Of a stretch of DNA of 64,000 bases, positions 42,698 through 51,142 are shown one piece after another (position 1 is the stretch's first letter; the number at the start of each line of letters is the position of its first letter). A program made the translations under genes and the position numbers. Under the pieces are notes generated by a model. It was not told the DNA's origin, did not search any database, and saw only the letters and a program-made list of their open reading frames with translations. The stretch spans positions 372,001 to 436,000 of the forward strand of contig CAWAZL010000002.1 of the NCBI GenBank assembly GCA_963786495.1, read 5' to 3'. This DNA is from JALZKA01 sp963786495 (GTDB taxonomy: Bacteria > Actinomycetota > Thermoleophilia > Solirubrobacterales > 70-9).

Positions 42698-42787
42698 CGG
42701 AGAGGGAGGGATTCGAACCCTCGAGAGAGCTATTAGCCCCCTACTCGCTTAGCAGGCGAGTGCCTTCAGCCACTCGGCCACCTCTCC
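42698..42787 (-). tRNA. tRNA-Ser (anticodon GCT)
   Basis: On the minus strand the acceptor GGAGAGG/CCTCTCC, a D-arm in the TGGCCGAGTGGCTGAAGGC region, anticodon arm CTCGC-CTGCTAA-GCGAG, a long variable arm typical of class II tRNAs, and T-arm GAGGG-TTCGAAT-CCCTC all fit. The anticodon is GCT. The discriminator base is G and no CCA is encoded. Confidence 0.97.
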
Positions 42788-42825
42788 GGGCGCTTGGGCG
42801 ATTCTAGATATAGGCTCGCCGCGCC

Positions 42826-44058
42826 GTGGCAACCCGCACTCAGGCAGACCTCGAGCGGCTTCAAGGCCGCTACGACGCGATCTTCGAGGGCATCTCTCCT
42901 CCGTTCGCGTTCGTCGATCTCGACGCGATGCGCTCGAACGCGAATGCACTCGCCGCGCAGGCGTCGCCCCTGCCGGTGCGGATCGCTTCCAAGTCCGTGC
43001 GCTCGACCAAGGTGCTCGAGCGGATCCTCGTCCTCAACGAAGGCTTCCGCGGGATCCTCAGCTTCACCCTGCCCGAGGCCCTCCACCTCGCCCGCCATGG
43101 CCACGAGGACGTCTTTGTCGGCTACCCGACGGCGGACCGCAAGGCGCTCGCCGAGCTTGCGCTGCTCGCGGCCGAGCGTCCGGACACCCACCCGGCGTTG
43201 ATGGTCGACGAGTCCGCGCACCTCGACCTGATCGAGTCCGCAGCCGGGCGCGGCTCGGCGCCGATCCGGGTCGCGATCGACATTGACCCGAGCTGGTGGC
43301 CCGCCCGCGGCCGAGTCGCGCGCATCGGGCCGAAGCGCTCGCCGATCCGCACCGCTGAGCACGCGCGCCGCTTCGCCGCCGAGATCACCGAGCGCCCGGG
43401 AACGAAGCTTGTCGGCGCGATGGCATACGAGGGGCACATCGCGGGCGTCGGCGACGACATCCCGGGCAAGCCGCTGCGAAGTGCCGCGATCCGAACGATG
43501 CAGTCGCGCTCACTCGACGAGCTACGCGAGCGCCTGCCCGGTGTGATCGCGGCGATTCGCGACGCGGCGGGCTCGGAGCTCGAGTGGGTGAATGCGGGCG
43601 GCACGGGCAGCCTCTCGCGCTCGAAGGGCCTGGGCATCGCGACCGAGCTCACCGCGGGTTCTGGCTTTTACGCGCCAACCCTCTTCGACACCTACCGCTC
43701 GCTCGACCTCACTCCTGCCGCGTTCTTCTGCCTGCCGATCGTGCGCCGCCCGCACCCCGGGGTCGCGACCGCCCTTGGCGGCGGCTACATCGCTTCGGGC
43801 GCACCAGGGCGAGACCGCCTGCCCCAGCCATACATGCCGCCGGGGCTCACGCTCGACTCGGACGAGGCGGCCGGCGAGGTCCAGACGCCGCTGGTCGGCG
43901 CGGCAGCAAAAAAGCTCCGCGTGGGCGACCGCGTCTACATGCGCCACGCGAAAGCGGGCGAGCTCTGCGAGCGCTTCGATTCGCTCTATCTGATCGAGGG
44001 CGACGCGGTCGTGGAAGAGGTTCCGACCTACCGGGGCGAGGGGCTCACTTTCCTGTGA
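42826..44058 (+). CDS. PLP-dependent amino acid deaminase/aldolase (D-threonine aldolase-like, alanine-racemase fold)
   Basis: 410 residues from the GTG at 42826. The alanine-racemase-type barrel begins FAFVDLDAMRSNANALAAQA, with IASKSVRSTKVLERIL (residues 52-67) carrying the PLP lysine. HPALMVDESAHLDLIESAAG, RVAIDIDPSWWPARGRVARI and VNAGGTGSLSRSKGLGIAT (phosphate-binding) follow. The C-terminal domain has ALGGGYIASGAPGRDRLPQP and the metal-ligand-like GDRVYMRHAKAGELCERFDS. This matches the actinobacterial 'amino acid deaminase/aldolase' group that includes D-threonine aldolase and D-serine dehydratase relatives. The exact substrate is unknown. It is followed by the DUF445 gene 16 bases on. 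Confidence 0.85.
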   Translation: MATRTQADLERLQGRYDAIFEGISPPFAFVDLDAMRSNANALAAQASPLPVRIASKSVRSTKVLERILVLNEGFRGILSFTLPEALHLARHGHEDVFVGYPTADRKALAELALLAAERPDTHPALMVDESAHLDLIESAAGRGSAPIRVAIDIDPSWWPARGRVARIGPKRSPIRTAEHARRFAAEITERPGTKLVGAMAYEGHIAGVGDDIPGKPLRSAAIRTMQSRSLDELRERLPGVIAAIRDAAGSELEWVNAGGTGSLSRSKGLGIATELTAGSGFYAPTLFDTYRSLDLTPAAFFCLPIVRRPHPGVATALGGGYIASGAPGRDRLPQPYMPPGLTLDSDEAAGEVQTPLVGAAAKKLRVGDRVYMRHAKAGELCERFDSLYLIEGDAVVEEVPTYRGEGLTFL

Positions 44059-44074
44059 GAATCGCCCGCGCTAC

Positions 44075-45397
44075 ATGAGCGACGAGCTTCTCAACCACAT
44101 AGCGGTCCCGCTGGCGTCGAGCGACATCAACTGGATCGCCGCCGCCACCATCCCGTTCTTCACGGGCGCGATCGGGTGGCTCATCAACTGGACCGGCTTG
44201 ATCATGCTGTTCAACCCGGTGCGCTTTCACGGTTTCCGGGTGCCCGGGCTCGCCGAGCTTTCAACGCTCCTGCCGCGCAAGCTGCAGGAGATCCCAGGCG
44301 TGATGGAGGGCAAGACCGGCTGGCAGGGGATCGTTCCGGCGCGCGCCGGCAAGATGGGCAGCATCTCCTCGGACAAGGCGATCTCCAAGCTGGGGACGCC
44401 GGCCGAGTTCTACCAGCAGCTCGAGCCCGATCAGATCGCCGAGCACATCGTTTCGATGTTCGTCCCGCAGATGCCGGACATCGTCGATCGAATTCTCACC
44501 CGCGAGAACCCCCGCCTGTGGAACAACACTCCCGACCGCGTGAAGAAGCTGGTCTACGAGCGGGTCGAGGGCGAGTTGCCGGAGATTGTCCACTCGATGA
44601 TCGACGAGATCGGAGTTCACATCGACCTGTTGCTGGACCCAAAGCTGATGGTGATCGAGCAGTTCGAAGCGAACCCTGACCTCGTCGTCCGGATCTTCAA
44701 GGACATCTCAACCAGGGAGCTGAAGCTGATGGTGAACTTCGGGTTCATCTTCGGGTTTCTGCTCGGGATCCCGGTGGCAGTCGTTGACGTGACCCTTCAC
44801 CAGTGGTGGCTCCTGCCGATCATGGGCGTGATCGTCGGCTGGGTGACCAACCTGCTTGGCATGAAGCTGATCTTCGAGCCGGTTGAACCGACCCACTGGG
44901 GCCCGATCAAGATGCACGGGCTCTTCCTGCGCCGACAGTCCGAGGTGGCCGATGTCTACGCCGGGATCATCGCCGACGACGTCGTGACGCTCGAGAACAT
45001 CGGCACTCAGCTCGTCGAGGGACCCAGCGGCGACCGGACCAAGCAGATGATCGAAACCGCGATGCGCCCGGCCATCGACCGCGCGGCGGGCGCGATCCGG
45101 CCGGCGGCGCGCGCGGCGGTGGGGGGCCGCGAGTTCGACAAGATCAGCGCGGCGTTTGCCCGCGAGGGCGTCGACCAGACGCTCACCCCCTTCCGCGATC
45201 CCGAGTTCAGCCGGCGCCAGTCAGAGAAGATCCAGAAGCTGATCGCCGCACGCACCCGCGAGATGCCCTACAAGGATTTCGTGGAAATGCTGCGCTCGGC
45301 GATCAAGGAGGACGAGTGGATGCTCTACGCGCACGGCGCGGTGATGGGCCTGGCCGGCGGATTCATCCACCTGGCGATCTTCGGGGTGAGCGGTTGA
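44075..45397 (+). CDS. DUF445 family membrane protein
   Basis: 440 residues. Two internally repeated membrane hairpins carry the family motif: FFTGAIGWLINWTGLIMLFN with PVRFHGFRVPGLAEL near 30-65, and VIVGWVTNLLGMKLIFEPVE with HWGPIKMHGLFLRRQ near 248-290. Between them is a long helical domain (LGTPAEFYQQLEPDQIAEHI, LVYERVEGELPEIVHSMIDE). A last hydrophobic segment (MLYAHGAVMGLAGGFIHLAI) anchors the C-terminus. The function of DUF445 is not established; it resembles a membrane-tethered scaffold. The stop overlaps the TTG start of the next gene (TTGA), so production of the two proteins is coupled. Confidence 0.85.
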   Translation: MSDELLNHIAVPLASSDINWIAAATIPFFTGAIGWLINWTGLIMLFNPVRFHGFRVPGLAELSTLLPRKLQEIPGVMEGKTGWQGIVPARAGKMGSISSDKAISKLGTPAEFYQQLEPDQIAEHIVSMFVPQMPDIVDRILTRENPRLWNNTPDRVKKLVYERVEGELPEIVHSMIDEIGVHIDLLLDPKLMVIEQFEANPDLVVRIFKDISTRELKLMVNFGFIFGFLLGIPVAVVDVTLHQWWLLPIMGVIVGWVTNLLGMKLIFEPVEPTHWGPIKMHGLFLRRQSEVADVYAGIIADDVVTLENIGTQLVEGPSGDRTKQMIETAMRPAIDRAAGAIRPAARAAVGGREFDKISAAFAREGVDQTLTPFRDPEFSRRQSEKIQKLIAARTREMPYKDFVEMLRSAIKEDEWMLYAHGAVMGLAGGFIHLAIFGVSG

Positions 45398-46173
45398 GCG
45401 ACGAAGAACGGAGCAAGCCCACGCAAGAACCCCAAGCCGAGTACAAGGGGAACCTCGACTCGATCGAAGGAGTGGTCCGGTTCGCCGCGTCGACCTGGTG
45501 GCGCACCACCGAGTGGGTGGTCGGCAAGTACGTCGAGACCGCGAAGGGGCTGATTGGCGCCGCCCCCTCCGCTGAGGAGGCGGCTGATCGATTCGCCGCG
45601 GCGGCGAACGAGGTCACACGTTCACGCGAGGACGACAAGCCGACCCTGGCCGAGAGCGGCGAGATGCTGCTCACGCGCTCCCGCGACGTTTTCGAGGAAG
45701 AGAGCGAGGACATCGAGCACCCCGCTTACGAGCGCATCCTCTCCGAGATAGCGCCTGACGAAGGACGCATCCTGCGGCTGATGCTGGTCGACGGACCGCG
45801 CCCCGCGGTGGACGTGCGCACCGGCGGCCCGCTGGGGCTCGTCAATTCAAGCCTCATTTCGGGCGGCTTCACCTTGATCGGCTCGCATGCAGGCCTGAAG
45901 GACCGCGATGGAGTCCCCGCCTATCTCAACAATCTCAACCGCCTTGGCCTGATCTGGTTCTCGCGCGAGACGCTTCACGACCACCGCGCCTACCAGGTAC
46001 TCGAGGCCCAGCCCGAAGTCCTCGAGGCCATGAAGTCGGTGCGCTTCCCGCGCGTGGTGCGCCGCTCGATCCACCTGACGCCGTTCGGCGAGGACTTCTG
46101 CCGCGTCTGCTTCGCGGCCGCCGACACGGCGATCGAGTCTCTACCGATTCACAGCGACCCTCCCGAGGACTAG
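45394..46173 (+). CDS. DUF4393 (Abi-alpha-like) protein
   Basis: 259 residues from a TTG at 45394 overlapping the DUF445 stop. The N-terminal 100 residues are polar and helical (LDSIEGVVRFAASTWWRTTE, WVVGKYVETAKGLIGAAPSA). The C-terminal half is the Abi-alpha/DUF4393 domain: AYERILSEIAPDEGRILRLM, LVDGPRPAVDVRTGGPLGLV, YLNNLNRLGLIWFSRETLHD, and RSIHLTPFGEDFCRVCFAAA. The domain was named after a lactococcal phage-abortive-infection protein, but many members are chromosomal and uncharacterised. Here it is locked to a membrane DUF445 protein, so any defence role is inference only. Confidence 0.7.
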   Translation: MSDEERSKPTQEPQAEYKGNLDSIEGVVRFAASTWWRTTEWVVGKYVETAKGLIGAAPSAEEAADRFAAAANEVTRSREDDKPTLAESGEMLLTRSRDVFEEESEDIEHPAYERILSEIAPDEGRILRLMLVDGPRPAVDVRTGGPLGLVNSSLISGGFTLIGSHAGLKDRDGVPAYLNNLNRLGLIWFSRETLHDHRAYQVLEAQPEVLEAMKSVRFPRVVRRSIHLTPFGEDFCRVCFAAADTAIESLPIHSDPPED

Positions 46174-46215
46174 AGAAGCTCTCGCTCCAACTTCTCATGC
46201 TCGCGCTCGGGGGCG

Positions 46216-47511
46216 TCAAGCAGGCCCGAGGACGCGGTCCGTGTATGCGTTTGCGAACGCGCCCGTAGGGTCCAGGCGCTTTCTCGCGGCTTGGAAGTCG
46301 TCCCATTCCGGATAGGCGGGCGCAAGGTCCGCCGCGGTGCGGAAGTGGCGCTTGCCCCAGTGTGGGCGGCCGCCGAGCTCGCGGGCGAGCGACTCGACCC
46401 GGCGCATATAGGGCTCCCAGCCGAGGTTCATGTCCTGGTGGACCGCGACGTAACAGGTGTCCTGTTCGTGGGAGGGGCTGAGAAACGAATCGTCGCCCTT
46501 GACGAAGCGGACCTCGATAGGCCACGCGACGTGGAGCTCGGGACGCTTGGCGATCTCGAGCACGCCCTCGATCAGCTCTCGCCCACGCTCTCGCGGCACG
46601 CCGTACTCCATCTCGGTGAACTTGATGTGGCGCTCGGATGCGAAGACCTTGTAGCTCTCGTCGATCTTGGTCGCGCGGCCGAGTCCCCTTGCCGCGAGCT
46701 TCGCCACGCTCGGCGCCAGCGTCGGGCGCATCCGAACGGCTGCGGCAAACGCCTGGCCCACCCAGTTCTCAAGCATCACCTCCTGTGCGAAGACGAGCCA
46801 ACCCGGCTTCGGCGCCGGCGGCTCGTCCGTCCGGCTCGATTCGCGGCAGAGCGCTACCTCGGTGCCGGGAAAGACGTAGAACTCGAAGTGGTCGGTGCCG
46901 GCGTTCAGCTGGCCGAGGCTCTCGAGCACCTCGCCCAGCGGCTTCGGCGAGTCGACTCGGTTGATCGTGTACGCCGGGACCGTCCTCACCGTGACCGAGT
47001 AGACGATCCCGAGCGCTCCCACAGCCACGCGCGCGGCGCGGAGTAAGTCGGGCTCCGAGTCGTCGATGGTGACCAGCGAGCCATCCGGCGCGATCACCTC
47101 GAGCGCCTCGACCTGCGCCGAGACGTTCTGGAAGCGCTCGCCCGTGCCGTGGGTGCCGGTCGAGATCGAGCCGGCGACGGTCTGACGGTCGATGTCACCG
47201 AGGTTTTCGAACGCGACACCATCCGCGTCGAGCATGCGGTTGAGGTCGTGGAGGACCGAGCCGGCCTCGACCTTGAACAGCCCCGACTCGCGGTCGAAGT
47301 CGAGCTTGCGGGTGAGCCCGTCGAGACGGACCATCGTCCCTTCTGTCAGCGCGCAGCCGGTGAAGGAGTGGCCCGAGGCGGAGGCCCGGACGCGGAGGCC
47401 ACGGGCGACCGAGTCCGCGACCGTCTTCTGCAGCGCCGAAAGCGTCCCCGGCCGCTCGATCGACGCGGGCTCGCAAGCCTGGTCCCCGGCCCAATTGGTC
47501 CACTTCGCCAT
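46216..47511 (-). CDS. D-arabinono-1,4-lactone oxidase family FAD oxidoreductase
   Basis: 431 residues. The PCMH FAD fold reads ERPGTLSALQKTVADSVARG, LRVRASASGHSFTGCALTEG at the flavin-histidine site, and GDIDRQTVAGSISTGTHGTG near 105-124. The C-terminal ALO domain contains EFYVFPGTEVALCRESSRTD, SFLSPSHEQDTCYVAVHQDM and the diagnostic PHWGKRHFRTAADLAPAYP near 390. Family enzymes oxidise aldonolactones (L-gulono-, D-arabinono-lactone); the actinobacterial ones often use an acceptor other than oxygen. It is encoded beside a PLP aldolase-like gene, an arrangement I recall from other actinobacteria. Confidence 0.88.
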   Translation of the reverse strand: MAKWTNWAGDQACEPASIERPGTLSALQKTVADSVARGLRVRASASGHSFTGCALTEGTMVRLDGLTRKLDFDRESGLFKVEAGSVLHDLNRMLDADGVAFENLGDIDRQTVAGSISTGTHGTGERFQNVSAQVEALEVIAPDGSLVTIDDSEPDLLRAARVAVGALGIVYSVTVRTVPAYTINRVDSPKPLGEVLESLGQLNAGTDHFEFYVFPGTEVALCRESSRTDEPPAPKPGWLVFAQEVMLENWVGQAFAAAVRMRPTLAPSVAKLAARGLGRATKIDESYKVFASERHIKFTEMEYGVPRERGRELIEGVLEIAKRPELHVAWPIEVRFVKGDDSFLSPSHEQDTCYVAVHQDMNLGWEPYMRRVESLARELGGRPHWGKRHFRTAADLAPAYPEWDDFQAARKRLDPTGAFANAYTDRVLGPA

Positions 47512-47551
47512 CGCCGCGCAAGGCTAGTCTGGCTTGACCGAAACCGTCCCC

Positions 47552-47640
47552 GGAGGGGTGGCAGAGCGGTTGAATGCGCTGGTCTTGAAAACCAGTAGGC
47601 CGGGTGACCGGTCTCGAGGGTTCGAATCCCTCCCCCTCCG
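47552..47640 (+). tRNA. tRNA-Ser (anticodon TGA)
   Basis: Acceptor GGAGGGG/CCCCTCC, D-arm region TGGCAGAGCGGTTGAATGC, anticodon arm CTGGT-CTTGAAA-ACCAG, a long class II variable arm, and T-arm GAGGG-TTCGAAT-CCCTC all pair. The anticodon is TGA and the discriminator base G. The gene is divergent from the lactone oxidase and abuts the 3' end of the FAD oxidase gene. Confidence 0.97.
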
Positions 47641-47643
47641 CTT

Positions 47644-49021
47644 TCAGCGCACTGGGTGGCTCGCGAGGAAGAGGGCGTCGGGATCGACCGCCTCACGAAT
47701 CTCGACCAGCCTCGAGTAGACATCGGGGGCGAACGCGCGCGACGAGTCGCACGGCCGCTCGGCGAGGTTGAGGTAGTCAGCGCCGGTGCTCCACGGGGCC
47801 ACCGCGTCGACCACCTTGTCGAGGTGCGCCGCGATCGGGCCGACCATCTCGGGCGTGAATGGAACACCGACGCCGTACATCGCGTACTCGCCGTCGAGCG
47901 TGGCCATCGCTCCCGCGCCATCGGGCGCGGAGGCAAGAGCGCCTCCCAGATGCCGCAGCGAGACGGCCAACAGCGGGCTATCCGAACCTGGGCCGGCGGC
48001 TTCCAAGAGCGCGTCGATCGCGCCGTCGCTCAGCTCGCCGACCACGGTCTGATGGGTCATGCCCGGCGTTGGCTGCTCCGGATCGCCGTTGATGCGGCAA
48101 AGGCCGGCGGCTGGGATCGTCGCGAAGGAGTCCATCATCGGCGCCGCCACGGCACGAAGCTGGTCCACGAGGCGTGCGCCCTCCGCCGGGCCGCCGACAT
48201 ACGCGCCGGTCACGTCGATGACAGGCGTTGCACGGAGCGGCTCAGGCACCTCGGGGATCGGCGGCAGGCACAGGAACCGGAAGGCCGTCGTCATCTCGGC
48301 TGGTAGCTCCCGCGCCCAGTCGCGGTACGCCGGCAGGAGGTCGGCGGCATGCTCGGCAGGCCAGATCGACGCTGCCCGCATAGACCTCCGTGAGGGGGAC
48401 GAGCGACATCTCGAGCGCCGTGACGATGCCGAAGCTGCCTCCGCCACCCCGCAGCGCCCAGAAGATGTCCGGCTCGTGGTCGCGATCCACTCGCACCAGC
48501 TCACCCTGCGCCGTGACGAGCTCGATCGCCGTTATCGAGTTCGAGGCAAGGCCGTAGGGCCGAGAGAGCCAGCCGATTCCGCCACCGAGTGCGTATCCGA
48601 CAACGCCGACGTCGGGCGACGAGCCCCCGAGCCCGGCGAGCCCATACTCCGCCGCCGCAACTCCAAGGTCACCCCAGAGAACACCCGCACCGACGCGAGC
48701 CTGCCGGGTGACGGGGTCAATCTCGATATCGCCTATTCGGAGCGTCTTGACGAGCAGCGTCCGCTCGAGGTCCTCGAGTGCCGTCGCGGCATGGCCCGTC
48801 GCCTGAGCGGCGACCCGCAGGCCGTTCGCGCGGGAGAAGTCCACGGCCGCGACGACGTCGCGCACGTTCGTGACGGAGGCAACCGCGGCAGGCCTCTGGT
48901 CCGCGGTGAGATTCCACGCCTGGCGCGCGGCATCCCAGCCGTCCTCACCTGGGCCGATTACGGGGCCTTGGGAGGCAGAGCGAAGAGTGTCGAGGTCGAG
49001 GCCGGAGGCGGTGGTGGACAT
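47644..49021 (-). CDS. FAD-binding oxidoreductase, paralogue of 22047-23417 (one frameshift)
   Basis: Starts at the ATG at 49021. The N-terminal PCMH half is intact: QRPAAVASVTNVRDVVAAVD, GLRVAAQATGHAATALEDLE, DPVTRQARVGAGVLWGDLGV, GSSPDVGVVGYALGGGIGWL, FWALRGGGGSFGIVTALEMS. A single-base shift near 48380 moves the rest (AEHAADLLPAYRDWAREL to the C-terminal ADYLNLAERPCDSSRAF and VDPDALFLASHPVR) to another frame. Overall it is about 50% similar by eye to the first oxidase, with the same BBE-type ending. It is divergent from a LysR-type regulator, likely its controller, across a 126-base gap. The substrate is unknown. Confidence 0.82.
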
Positions 49022-49063
49022 AAGGGGCTCCTGTGTTCGGGGATCGGGGTGGCCTCATGCTGC

Positions 49064-49075
49064 GGGTTCGAACCC
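49064..49075. promoter_or_regulatory. perfect 12-base palindrome in the FAD-oxidase/LysR divergent region
   Basis: GGGTTCGAACCC lies 43 bases upstream of the oxidase start and 72 bases before the LysR start. It resembles a tRNA T-arm sequence, but no cloverleaf surrounds it. It is a candidate operator for the LysR-type protein, though it does not match the T-N11-A consensus. Confidence 0.3.
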
Positions 49076-49147
49076 AAAAAGGGAAACAGTGATTGCGTGT
49101 GTCAGTAACGCTTTTGCGTTGTGAAGCGCGCTTAGACTGAGCGACCC

Positions 49148-50048
49148 GTGAGCATCGAGTTGAAGCATCTGCGGGCCTTCGTGGCCGTAGCCGAAGAGCT
49201 CAACTTCACCCGTGCAGCCGAGCGCCTGCACCTCGCTCGAGCAGGCGCTGAGCACGCAGATTCGCCAACTCGAGGAAAGGGTGGGCGAGCGGCTCCTGGA
49301 GCGCACCACCAGGAAGGTCGAGCTGACGCCGGCCGGTGAAGCCATGCTCGAACACGCCCGCACCGTCCTGGGTGGCGCGGACCGCGCCGTCGCCGCGGCA
49401 CGAGCCGCCGCGGGCGAGGGCCCGTCCCGGCTCACGATCGGCTTCCTTGTCCCGGCCGATCACGAGCCGATGCGAAAGGCGCTGGCCTTGTTCGCCGAGC
49501 GCCGGCCGGATGTTGAGGTGCTCGTTCACTTCGGCGAGGTGACCGACCCCTCCGTTGGGCTTCGTGAAGGCCTTGCCGATGTGGCCGTCGTGGTGGGAGC
49601 TTTCGACCGCGCGGGCCTGGAGACCGTTCACCTGTGGACAGACCCGCGCGGCGTTGCCCTTGGTGCGCGCCATCCGCTCGCTGCCAAACGGGAGATCTCA
49701 ATCGAGGAGATGATCGACGAGCCCACCTTTGACTTCAAGGTGCCGGACCCCATCTACCGCGACTACTGGATGGCGACGGCCTATCGCGGCGGCAGGCCGC
49801 CGAAGCTTGCAGCCCAGTTCCTCGGTCTCGACGGTCTGCTGGAAGCAGTCAGGGCCGGGCTGGGGTTGAATCTCATCCGCGAACGCATCGTGAACACCCT
49901 GGGTTCCGACTCGGGCGTCGTCTACCGCCCCGTAAAGGGCCTCGAGCCAGCCGAGGTGGCGCTGGCCTGGCTCGAGGGCAATGACTCAGAGCTCGTGGCC
50001 GACATGGCGAGCGCCGCCCGGGAAACGTTCAAGAACCCGAACGCGTAG
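49148..50048 (+). CDS. LysR family transcriptional regulator (one frameshift)
   Basis: The GTG at 49148 gives SIELKHLRAFVAVAEELNFT, RAAERLHLA: the LysR winged helix. A one-base shift near 49240 follows, then QALSTQIRQLEERVGERLLE, RTTRKVELTPAGEAMLEHAR finishes the DNA-binding and linker regions. The co-inducer domain (RLTIGFLVPADHEPMRKALA, ALFAERRPDVEVLVHFGEV, GLREGLADVAVVVGAFDRAG) runs to 50048. About 300 residues in total, normal for the family. It is divergent from the second FAD-linked oxidase, which it probably activates. Confidence 0.85.
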
Positions 50049-50167
50049 TGCCCGGCTGAAACCGATTGACAAGATCGGCATGTTGATGAAACACGAACTC
50101 GGTGTTTCACTTTTCGTGCCGGCTCCCTCACGATGGCGGCGCAATGTCCAAGACAGCTAGGAGAGCC

Positions 50168-51142
50168 ATGTCTTCCCGCCGCCTCGCCGTTGCCGCGATT
50201 GCAGCCGTTTCGATGCTCGTGCCCAGTTCGGCGCTGGCCGACGTAGAGGTCGCTGGGACCGGCGAACCCGCGTTCACGAAGCCTGTGAACAACACCAACA
50301 CCCAGTGGTACAGCTACGACGCGCCCGGCGGATCCGACGCCTACAAGCTGCGCGTTACCTACTACAAGGACGGGTCGGAGATCAATCAAATCACCACTCC
50401 CGAGCTTTCGCCAAACGGAGCGACGAACCAGTGGGTTAGCTGGAGCGGCATCGCCGCGATGGAGGATGGCCACACCTACCAGATCTGCATTCAGGGGAGC
50501 TACTCCCTCCCCAATGACTCCCTCTTCTTCTCAGACGGACCTAACTCATGCACGCAGGGAGACCTCGCCGGGAAGCGCACCGCTACGACGATCGACCTGA
50601 CGAAGCCGACGGTTTCGGTGGAACTCGCAGACGGGGCGGCAACGATCCTCGGTCCGTCGGTCCCGCTCGAGATCAACTACACCGACAACCTTGCCCCGCC
50701 GTTCCCGGCGAACTTCCTGTGCCAGCAGGTCGGCGCGGACTCGACCGCTTGTGACGGCCAGATCTTTGGCGAGAGCGCGGCGTGCAGCGTGCCGGCGGCC
50801 AGCACTGCCATCACCACGTTCAACTGCACGCTCGACACCAGCGCGGTCGACACCGACACCGGGCAGTTCTTCGCCTGCGTGAGGGCTGCGGACTCGGCCG
50901 TCCCGGACAATCCAAACAACGCCACTCAGACCGGAACGGCGAACCAGGCCAATCTTTCCGACCCGGCCTGCGACTCGGTCGATCTCCTGAACGCGGAGTG
51001 CGAGGCGGCGAAGAGGAAGGCCGCGAAGGCGAAGGCGAAGCTCAAGCGGTTGAAGCAGAACGACGCCTCTGCGCAGAAGATCAGGAAGGCCAAGAAGGCC
51101 GCCAGGAAGGCCAAGAAGGCCGCGAAGAAGGCCTGCGCCTAG
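50168..51142 (+). CDS. secreted protein with a Lys/Ala-rich C-terminal tail
   Basis: 324 residues from the ATG at 50168, preceded by AGGAGAG at 50159-50165. The signal peptide is SSRRLAVAAIAAVSMLVPSS, cleaved after ALA. The first 130 residues look like a beta sandwich (NNTNTQWYSYDAPGGSDAYK, WSGIAAMEDGHTYQICIQGS). The next domain has several cysteines in pairs (FLCQQVGADSTACDGQ, AACSVPAASTAITTFNCTLD, CVRAADSAVPDNPNNATQTG). The last 45 residues are almost all Lys/Ala/Arg helix (AKRKAAKAKAKLKRLKQNDA, KAKKAARKAKKAAKKACA), a histone-like coiled tail that could bind teichoic acid, DNA or the wall. I do not recognise the family. Confidence 0.65.
   Translation: MSSRRLAVAAIAAVSMLVPSSALADVEVAGTGEPAFTKPVNNTNTQWYSYDAPGGSDAYKLRVTYYKDGSEINQITTPELSPNGATNQWVSWSGIAAMEDGHTYQICIQGSYSLPNDSLFFSDGPNSCTQGDLAGKRTATTIDLTKPTVSVELADGAATILGPSVPLEINYTDNLAPPFPANFLCQQVGADSTACDGQIFGESAACSVPAASTAITTFNCTLDTSAVDTDTGQFFACVRAADSAVPDNPNNATQTGTANQANLSDPACDSVDLLNAECEAAKRKAAKAKAKLKRLKQNDASAQKIRKAKKAARKAKKAAKKACA

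Noticed and set aside
49055..49080. Possible tRNA T-arm at GGGTTCGAACCC
   Set aside because: No acceptor, D-arm or anticodon arm can be formed around it; kept only as a candidate operator.
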